Shown: piece after piece, positions 55,058 to 61,158 of the stretch | How positions within the stretch are numbered: position 1 is the stretch's first letter | Layout: each line of letters opens with the position of its first letter | Assembly: GCA_002786855.1 (NCBI GenBank) | Contig: PCUU01000015.1 | Span: 42,308 to 106,307 of the forward strand | Direction: 5' to 3' | Length of the DNA: 64,000 bases | Source: Cytophagales bacterium CG12_big_fil_rev_8_21_14_0_65_40_12 | GTDB lineage: Bacteria > Bacteroidota > Bacteroidia > Cytophagales > Cyclobacteriaceae | Notes under the pieces: generated by a model | Seen by the model: only the letters and a program-made list of their open reading frames with translations | Databases searched by the model: none | What the model was told of the DNA's origin: nothing | Made by a program: the position numbers and the translations under genes

Positions 55058-55555
55058 ATGTCAAGCTTTAGGATCAGGCCACGATTTAAAGAAAAGGTAG
55101 CAGGGACTACCGAAGATTTTCTTATTCGCATAAAAGAAGCTATTGATAAAAACCCTGAATTCACGGGCCTTGTATCTGAACAGTATTGTGTAATTAAAAT
55201 TTGCCTAGAAGATAGGCACTACTGGTCACCACAGCTTACCTTGACTTTAGAAGGAATAGCAGAAGGAGGACTAGAAATCCGAGGTTTATATGGTCCAAAA
55301 CCAAGTGTTTGGGCTGTTTTCTTTATGTGCTACGCGGCCCTTGCCGTACTTTCTTTGTTTGCAGGGGTGTTTGGTGCTTCACAACTTATGCTCAACAATT
55401 CAGCCCCGATTTTATGGGCAATTCCTATTATGGGTGCCGTGGCGGCTGGCCTATACCTGGCAGCTCAAGGCGGTCAAAAGATAGGTGCTGAGCAGATGTT
55501 TAGGATTCATCATTTTTATGAGCAAATCATTAAGCACAGGGTATCACTGACTTAA
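55058..55555 (+). CDS. Hypothetical small membrane protein
   Basis: 165 aa, function unknown. The N-terminal ~80 residues are soluble and contain 'TTEDFLIRIKEAIDKNPEFT'; two hydrophobic helices follow (about 88-108 and 117-137: VFFMCYAALAVLSLFAGVF and APILWAIPIMGAVAAGLYL). The C-terminus is soluble and ends near IIKHRVSLT. Orientation and partners are unknown. Confidence 0.7.
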   Translation: MSSFRIRPRFKEKVAGTTEDFLIRIKEAIDKNPEFTGLVSEQYCVIKICLEDRHYWSPQLTLTLEGIAEGGLEIRGLYGPKPSVWAVFFMCYAALAVLSLFAGVFGASQLMLNNSAPILWAIPIMGAVAAGLYLAAQGGQKIGAEQMFRIHHFYEQIIKHRVSLT

Positions 55556-55590
55556 AAACGAGGCACACTAATTCCCCGCAAATATGAACC

Positions 55591-56292
55591 TCAATCCTTA
55601 TTCAACTCCCGAATCTTGATATTCCTAAAGGCCACTTTTCCCCCATGTTCTTGTAAAGAGATATGGCCAGTTTGGGCTGCACCAAAGTCTTCCCAAGCAT
55701 TAACGGGAGACTGACCTATCAGGGCTTTCCACTTGGGGCCATTGACCGGAAACTCCAATACCTTGACATCATTGAAAATCAGAAATCCTTCATTTTTTTC
55801 TTGATCAATGTGCAAAACATGATGATTCCATTCACCAGCCGGTTTGCTCACCACTTCACTCGGTGCTATTAGATTGTAAAGGGAACCAGCTCTGTTGATA
55901 TCACCACGCTCGGTCACATATTCTGTCCAGCCATCATCCAAAATTTGGATCTCAGCACCCGTAAGATAGGGATGCTCGTATTTTGGGCTTTCAACTACAC
56001 CCCACATCATACCTGAGTTACCATGTTCCGAAATCATCCAATCGAGTGAAAGCTCAAAACTGGTGTATTGCTTGTCTGTGGTAAGGTTAGCACTTGTGGC
56101 TTCGGTGCGCTGCTGTGGGTCAAAAACAAGCACGCCATTTTCCGCAACCCAACCATTGTAGTTTTTTCCGTTGTTGTAAACATGCCAACCCTCCAGATTT
56201 TCTCCGTTAAATAATGTTTCATAACCATCACTTTTTTGACAGCTTGAAATAACAATGGTAAGGGCAATAAGAATTAGCGCGTTTATTTTCAT
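55591..56292 (-). CDS. DUF1080 (3-keto-disaccharide hydrolase domain) lipoprotein
   Basis: Exported lipoprotein of about 233 aa. The start at 56292 gives MKINALILIALTIVISSC with Cys18 as lipobox; the ATG at 56316 would add eight residues ahead. The body is the concanavalin-like DUF1080 fold: LFNGENLEGWHVY, TDKQYTSFELSLDWM, GNSGMMWGV. Related proteins bind or cleave keto-sugars; the exact substrate is unknown. Confidence 0.88.
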   Translation of the reverse strand: MKINALILIALTIVISSCQKSDGYETLFNGENLEGWHVYNNGKNYNGWVAENGVLVFDPQQRTEATSANLTTDKQYTSFELSLDWMISEHGNSGMMWGVVESPKYEHPYLTGAEIQILDDGWTEYVTERGDINRAGSLYNLIAPSEVVSKPAGEWNHHVLHIDQEKNEGFLIFNDVKVLEFPVNGPKWKALIGQSPVNAWEDFGAAQTGHISLQEHGGKVAFRNIKIRELNKD

Positions 56293-56386
56293 GAATTTGT
56301 AGTTTAAAATAGCCATCTCTAGTTAATGATTTTTTTTCAATCCTAAATCTTGTTACTTGTGAATGGAAAAAACCAATATAAATAAG

Positions 56387-56866
56387 ATGAAGATTTCTCG
56401 CTTACTTTTCTGTTTCCTTTGTGCAATGGCGGTTATTGCCTGTTCAGGCGAGAAGGATAAAACGGATAGCTATAATATCAATGCCTCAAAACCAGTAGCA
56501 GCGGAAAAGGACTTGGCGTCTACAAGAGTCGATTTGGTGAATAAAGGTATTGGGCCTATCACTTCTGTTGAATTAGGAGAAACCATAGATGAAGAATTAG
56601 TGAAGGAGGGTCAGAAGATCTACGAAGTCAGTTGCGTGATTTGTCATAAAGTGGATACTAAGTTTATTGGTCCAGCACCTAAAGGTATTTTACAAAGAAG
56701 AGCGCCAGAATGGGTGATGAATATGATTTTGAATCCTGGTAGAATGTTAAAAGATGATCCTTTGGCCAAAGACCTTTTTATGGAATTCAATGGTTCACCG
56801 ATGTCAGACATGAACCTGACAGAAGAGCAAGCCCGCGCTGTGTTGGAGTATTTCAGAACACTTTAA
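56387..56866 (+). CDS. Monoheme c-type cytochrome, lipoprotein
   Basis: Electron carrier with one heme site CVICHK (Cys near residue 83). The start at 56387 gives a lipoprotein signal (MKISRLLFCFLCAMAVIAC); the ATG at 56363 is eight codons earlier. The C-terminal GSPMSDM contains the likely axial Met. About 159 aa. Neighbours do not show an oxidase, so its partner is elsewhere. Confidence 0.88.
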   Translation: MKISRLLFCFLCAMAVIACSGEKDKTDSYNINASKPVAAEKDLASTRVDLVNKGIGPITSVELGETIDEELVKEGQKIYEVSCVICHKVDTKFIGPAPKGILQRRAPEWVMNMILNPGRMLKDDPLAKDLFMEFNGSPMSDMNLTEEQARAVLEYFRTL

Positions 56867-56906
56867 AGGAGCTTAAATCGTACGTTTTAAATCATTCGAT
56901 ACATGG

Positions 56907-57374
56907 TTAGGCTATTTTTTTCTTGTAAAAAAGCTTGTCGATTGGGTATTTGGGAAAATCAGAAGGCAGTTCTTCTTCTCCAATTTGTTGAAATCCGTGT
57001 TTTTGATAGAAGCGTTGTGCAGCTTTAAATTGAGTCATAGTGCCTAGATAGATAGCTTCAAGGCTGTTTTTCTTGGCATTTTCAATTGCGGTGAACAGCA
57101 GTAAGCTTGAAACGCCAAGTGCTGCACCTCGAAATTCTGTTTTAAGCATCATCCTTTTCAAAACCCCAAATTCATTTTTGAAATTGACCAAGGCAATAGT
57201 TTCAACCACTTGGCCATTGTGTAAAGCCACCCAATAATTGTCTGGAATAGGAGCCGTGCCATTTGTTTGTTTTACCATAATGGGGTCAATGAACTCTTGA
57301 GCAATTTCTTGCATCATGGCATCTATCCCTACTTGGTGTGCTGGCTGATAAGGAACAATTTCAATCATATCCAT
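56907..57374 (-). CDS. GNAT-family acetyltransferase
   Basis: 155 aa with a standard GNAT fold: LKRMMLKTEFRGAALGVSSLL contains the acetyl-CoA loop RGAALG, and FYQKHGFQQIG closes the fold. The start is ATG at 57374 or 57368. A truncated relative of its first 25 codons lies at 58376-58453, and both copies begin M-I-E/D-I with HQxxxD and MM(Q/K)EI. A short match to the end of the flavoprotein gene (58471) precedes this start. Confidence 0.85.
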   Translation of the reverse strand: MDMIEIVPYQPAHQVGIDAMMQEIAQEFIDPIMVKQTNGTAPIPDNYWVALHNGQVVETIALVNFKNEFGVLKRMMLKTEFRGAALGVSSLLLFTAIENAKKNSLEAIYLGTMTQFKAAQRFYQKHGFQQIGEEELPSDFPKYPIDKLFYKKKIA

Positions 57375-57423
57375 TCAATTGAATCTGGAAGAAGGAAGTG
57401 ATTTTCACCTTTCTTGTACCCCT

Positions 57424-57534
57424 TTATTCTGCTGTTTTCAGGCTGAACATATGCTTAATAAATCTTTTGTGTGCTTCAATCTCGGCTGAAACATTTCCTT
57501 TTATTGGATTTGTCCGTGCTATGCAGATTTTCAT
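57424..57534 (-). pseudogene. N-terminal remnant of a carbon-nitrogen hydrolase
   Basis: Starting at an ATG at 57534, 36 codons read MKICIARTNPIKGNVSAEIE and then AHKRFIKHMF before a TAA at 57426. This is the typical beginning of nitrilase-family proteins in Bacteroidota (MKIC-AQT-PIKG-). The rest is missing. It overlaps nothing but abuts the stop of OsmC, so this zone has been rearranged. Confidence 0.6.
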
Positions 57535-57535
57535 T

Positions 57536-58006
57536 TCACTCTACTTTGCAAATAGGATTGCACTTTACTTCAAAATTTACTGAATTGGCTATGTAGCATA
57601 TGTCGTGAGCTTTGTGGTGCAACTCAATGGCTTTTTCTACCATAGTTTCATTGGCTACATAAAAAATCGGATTCAAAGTTACTTCTTTAAAGCTTCCACC
57701 ACCACTTGCCTTTTCAATCATAATGCCTGTGGCATTGTCGGTGTAAGATGTTATTACAACTCCTTCCAATGAACATACATACAAGTACGAAAGCATATGG
57801 CAGGATGAAATAGCTGTAACCAATAAATCTTCGGGGTTCAATTTTGATTTGTCTCCAACAGCAGGATTGTCCGTTGTCAGGAACAATTCAGGTTTTCCTT
57901 GAATAGTAACTGTGTGGCTGCGGTCATAGGCGCGTACATTTTTAGTTCCGTCACCTTGATTCCCCGTCCAGACAGCGGTTAGTTTGTAATTGTGTTCATG
58001 CGCCAT
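57536..58006 (-). CDS. OsmC-family peroxiredoxin-like protein
   Basis: 156 aa with the OsmC fold. The family Cys is in TAISSCHMLSYLYVC. The N-terminal YKLTAVWTGNQGDGTKNVRAYDRSH and the SKLNPEDLL turn are typical. These proteins reduce organic peroxides through two Cys residues; the second is in 'YVCSLEGV'. It lies between remnants on both sides and 11 bp from the next small gene. Confidence 0.9.
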   Translation of the reverse strand: MAHEHNYKLTAVWTGNQGDGTKNVRAYDRSHTVTIQGKPELFLTTDNPAVGDKSKLNPEDLLVTAISSCHMLSYLYVCSLEGVVITSYTDNATGIMIEKASGGGSFKEVTLNPIFYVANETMVEKAIELHHKAHDICYIANSVNFEVKCNPICKVE

Positions 58007-58017
58007 ATCATTTGAAT

Positions 58018-58353
58018 TTATTGTTCTGCTATGATTGATGTTCCTTTTGATTTATCTCCCGAAGTCCATTCCCAATTTTCGTGAAGACGAATTTTTCCAT
58101 TGTCAAGAATTTCTGGTTTAGAAATGCAAATTCCTGTCATCAATTCGTCTTTATCATTTACTTGGTGATAACGCATTTCTATATTCCCTAAATGGTCAAC
58201 CAAACCAATTAGATGTCCATATTTAATTTTCCCCCCTGAATATTCAGAGGTCAGTATATTTCCGTTTTGCTTGTAATGAAAAAGAGTTTCGTTTGAGGTT
58301 TCTCCGTTTTCAGTGTTGCTAATGGGTCTAAATTTTTTGTCGTTATAATTCAT
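58018..58353 (-). CDS. Small conserved beta-strand protein
   Basis: 111 aa. The repeated pattern of short strands (FHYKQNGNILTSEYSGGKIK, then GNIEMRYHQVND and GKIRLHENWEWTSGDKSKGTS) is as in small proteins sometimes labelled N-acetylglutamate synthase in Bacteroidota; that label is not supported by any active-site feature. No signal peptide. It shares an 11-bp gap with OsmC and may be cotranscribed. Confidence 0.65.
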   Translation of the reverse strand: MNYNDKKFRPISNTENGETSNETLFHYKQNGNILTSEYSGGKIKYGHLIGLVDHLGNIEMRYHQVNDKDELMTGICISKPEILDNGKIRLHENWEWTSGDKSKGTSIIAEQ

Positions 58354-58375
58354 GGATATTTTCTAAAATAAGCTC

Positions 58376-58453
58376 TTACTTCTTAGTAATTTCTTTCATC
58401 ATGGTGTCTACTTCGGCTTGGTGATCGGCTGTCAATGGAGCAATATCAATCAT
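58376..58453 (-). pseudogene. Truncated GNAT gene remnant
   Basis: ATG at 58453, then 25 codons MIDIAPLTADHQAEVDTMMK and EITKK before a TAA at 58378-58376. It matches the first ~23 residues of the intact GNAT gene at 56907-57374 and stands in the same place relative to the end of the flavoprotein gene. The rest is gone. The intact GNAT copy and this remnant bracket OsmC and the small beta-strand gene. Confidence 0.75.
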
Positions 58454-58470
58454 ACAGCTGGGAGTAAATA

Positions 58471-59145
58471 TTACCTTCCTTGTACCTCTCTGTTCTGAAA
58501 TTTAAAATTCTTAACTGAGGCTGGCGTTTCGATTCCTTCCTTGCAGTCTTGATTCTTCACAACTCTTCCAGCATTCACTTCCAATTCCAGCACCCCAGCC
58601 CAAATATCCAAATCTTGATCAGCTAGTTCGTCCATGGCTTCGAACTCGCGTACTTTGGCGGAAGCTTCAGTAATCTCAATAGCAATGACCAGAGTGCCAT
58701 TGAGTTCCTTTTCATTCGGGATGCGCGCTTCTGCCCATCGACCTGCAATAATGTTTTCGGTGATGATTTCTAGTGCTTCCATTTTTTCATCACTATCGTT
58801 GACTAAACGAGGGGTACCAAATGCCACAACCGACCTGTAATTCACCGAATGATGAAAGACAGAACGGGCCAGTACGAGTCCGTCCAGATGAGTTACCGTA
58901 AGGCTCACTTTTTCTTGATCCAAAAGTGACAGGAGCATACGGTTTTTTAATGAACCGTGAATGAAAATGGTGTCGTTCTTTCTTCCATATGCAGTTGGAA
59001 TGACTATCGAGGTGTTTTCATGTACATAAGGTACATGGCAAAGAAAATGAGAATCGAGGATTTCATTGATTAAGGCTCTATCATAATGAGCTCTTTTTGG
59101 TCCTCTTACAACTTTATTTAAACTTGATTTTGAAAATTCAGACAT
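58471..59145 (-). CDS. Pyridoxamine 5'-phosphate oxidase-like flavin-binding protein
   Basis: Split-barrel FMN protein, 224 aa. The pattern 'YDRALINEILDSHFLCHV' and FIHGSLKNRML followed by HHSVNYRSVVAFG is that of the PNPOx-like nucleotide-binding proteins. The true substrate is unknown. Its last codons end in GTACAAGGAAGGTAA, almost repeated ahead of the GNAT start at 57405. Confidence 0.85.
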   Translation of the reverse strand: MSEFSKSSLNKVVRGPKRAHYDRALINEILDSHFLCHVPYVHENTSIVIPTAYGRKNDTIFIHGSLKNRMLLSLLDQEKVSLTVTHLDGLVLARSVFHHSVNYRSVVAFGTPRLVNDSDEKMEALEIITENIIAGRWAEARIPNEKELNGTLVIAIEITEASAKVREFEAMDELADQDLDIWAGVLELEVNAGRVVKNQDCKEGIETPASVKNFKFQNREVQGR

Positions 59146-59307
59146 GATTTTGAGTTTTTGATCATGTAAATATCTGTTTATATCGGACTATGTTGGGAAT
59201 CCACTTCTTTGTTATTAGCTAGTCCAGAATGCACTTGGTAAATGCCATGGTGTCCTTGGTTCAGCGAAAGTTGAGGTTTTAACTGTTTAGGATAATAGGC
59301 AAAAAAA

Positions 59308-59335
59308 AACCTATGCAGTTGTTTCTGCATAGGTT
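59308..59335 (-). terminator. Rho-independent terminator of the second desaturase
   Basis: Read on the minus strand: AACCTATGCAG, 6-nt loop, CTGCATAGGTT, then a run of T (59307-59301). An 11-bp perfect stem, lying 23 bp after the desaturase stop. Confidence 0.9.
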
Positions 59336-59358
59336 CATTTTGATTCGAAATTATTGGT

Positions 59359-60456
59359 TTATGCCATTTCGCCTTTGCCCAGCATTTTGAGCATTTTGCC
59401 GTGGCTTATGATGGCAGAAATGAAATTTTTTTCTGAGTGATAAGGCAACCCATACTCGAGTGTAGTTTCACGGACAATTTTCGAAATCTTTTTATAATGA
59501 ACATGGCAAATGTTCGGAAACAAGTGATGTTCAATTTGATAGTTCAATCCACCTACGTACCAAGAGAATATTCTACTCTTTGGGGAGAAATTGGTGGTTG
59601 TAAACAGTTGATGTACAGCCCAATTATTTTCTAAACTACCAGTATCGTCAGGCATAGGATAGTCGGCAGTTGGCATTACGTGAGCTGGCTGAAAGATGAG
59701 CCCTAGAGAAAGGCCAGTAATAAAATGCATTATAAAAAAGCCCAATAATATCAACCAAGATGGGCCAGGGATGAAAATCAGCGGAAGAACGAGTGCATAG
59801 CCGTAGTACACGATCTTAGAAACAATGGTTTCAATTAATACGCTTCTATAAGTCCTTTTTTGTGCCTTCAAAAGGCCCAACTGCTTATAGCGATAGAGTT
59901 GTTTAAAATCCTTTGTGGTTAACCATAGGAATGTCATTAAGCCATAAAGGAACCAACCATAGATATGTTGAATTCTGTGCACCTTTAATTTTGGTGCGTG
60001 AGGAGAAAGGCGCATTAACTTACCTGGATCAATGTCTTCGTCCATTCCTTCGATATTGGTAAATGAATGGTGAAGTACGTTGTGTTGCACCTTCCAATTG
60101 AATGCGCTTGCACCAATGATATTCATAACATAACCCATGTATTTGTTTACATGCTGATTCTTGGAATAAGCGCCATGATTAGCATCGTGCATTACAGAAA
60201 GGCCTATGCCCGACATTCCAAAACCCATAATGGCCCACATTAGAATGATTACCCACGGGTTGGTAATTAAGCCAGAGAGCATTAGTGCATAAGGACCAAA
60301 ATAAAGCAAAAACATTACAATGGTTTTGGTTACCATCGTACTGTTGCCATAAACCGAAATTTGGTTCGATTCAAAGTAATCTTTCACTCTTTTTCTAAGG
60401 TCGGCTATATATTCGACCTGATTACTTCTTGAAAATTTTATTGATTTGTATTTCAT
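59359..60456 (-). CDS. Membrane fatty-acid desaturase, second paralogue
   Basis: 365 aa with histidine boxes HDANHG, HNVLHH and QIEHH, in the order and spacing of the desaturase at 24948. The two share the overall layout but differ throughout, so they are paralogues rather than recent copies. About four to six hydrophobic helices. Its terminator lies just downstream. Regioselectivity is unknown. Confidence 0.93.
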   Translation of the reverse strand: MKYKSIKFSRSNQVEYIADLRKRVKDYFESNQISVYGNSTMVTKTIVMFLLYFGPYALMLSGLITNPWVIILMWAIMGFGMSGIGLSVMHDANHGAYSKNQHVNKYMGYVMNIIGASAFNWKVQHNVLHHSFTNIEGMDEDIDPGKLMRLSPHAPKLKVHRIQHIYGWFLYGLMTFLWLTTKDFKQLYRYKQLGLLKAQKRTYRSVLIETIVSKIVYYGYALVLPLIFIPGPSWLILLGFFIMHFITGLSLGLIFQPAHVMPTADYPMPDDTGSLENNWAVHQLFTTTNFSPKSRIFSWYVGGLNYQIEHHLFPNICHVHYKKISKIVRETTLEYGLPYHSEKNFISAIISHGKMLKMLGKGEMA

Positions 60457-60683
60457 ATTGAGTTTAAGCCTCCTCCTTTATATTGATGTGAAGGGTTTGT
60501 GCTAGAGAAATGTTTGAACTTCATTTTTTAAGACCTTCCCATTTGGAAGACTGGACTTGTTTTGAGCATCTTAGAAAAGAATTTATCAAAGATAATAGGT
60601 GTTGAGAGCAAAGGCAATAAATAATTTTTACCGAATCGTTATGTCTGGTTGAACGAGGATATGCACAATGTGTTGTGAGTGCC

Positions 60684-61058
60684 TCATAAATCTTCTTCCC
60701 TTTCGAGCATGAGTATAGAAGATTGAGGGACAATGAAGAGCTTCTCATTTCCATACATTACCTCAATAGCTCCTTTCTGCAAGAAAATGGCTAAATCTCC
60801 TTCTTTGGCTTGCAGCGGTATGTACTTGATTTTTTCATCATTTTCTTTCCATGCATCATCCTCATCTATAGGCATTGGTAGGGGGTAACCAGGCCCAACT
60901 TTAATGATGTACCCTGTTTGAACACTTTCCTTTTCTTGTACTCCCGGAGGTAAGTACAAGCCACTTGCAGTTTTCTCAGTACTTTTCTTTGGTCGCACTA
61001 ATACTCGGTCGCCCACTACGATGAGCTTTCTCAATCTGTTCTCTGATGTTAGTTCCAT
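60684..61058 (-). CDS. GroES-like (Cpn10) protein, stand-alone
   Basis: 124 aa from ATG 61058 (an upstream in-frame ATG at 61106 would add 16 unlike residues). Cpn10 features: GDRVLVRPKKSTEKTASGLYLPP at the N-terminus and a roof-to-barrel stretch EGDLAIFLQKG; the mobile loop is replaced by 'VGPGYPLPMPIDEDDAWKEN'. It is longer than GroES (~95 aa) and has no groEL beside it. A divergent co-chaperone is the best reading. Confidence 0.8.
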   Translation of the reverse strand: MELTSENRLRKLIVVGDRVLVRPKKSTEKTASGLYLPPGVQEKESVQTGYIIKVGPGYPLPMPIDEDDAWKENDEKIKYIPLQAKEGDLAIFLQKGAIEVMYGNEKLFIVPQSSILMLEREEDL

Positions 61059-61111
61059 AAAGCGCTTTGGATGCAAATATACAATAGCGGATTGGAATTG
61101 GACCAAACAAA

Positions 61112-61139
61112 AAAGGACCAGCCATTAGGCTGATCCTTT
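61112..61139 (-). terminator. Rho-independent terminator of the surface-protein gene
   Basis: Minus strand: AAAGGATCAGCC, loop TAAT, GGCTGGTCCTTT followed by T-rich sequence (61114-61105). One wobble pair in a 12-bp stem. It lies 20 bp after the stop at 61159. Confidence 0.85.
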
Positions 61140-61158
61140 AGTTAGATTATTGGTTTGC

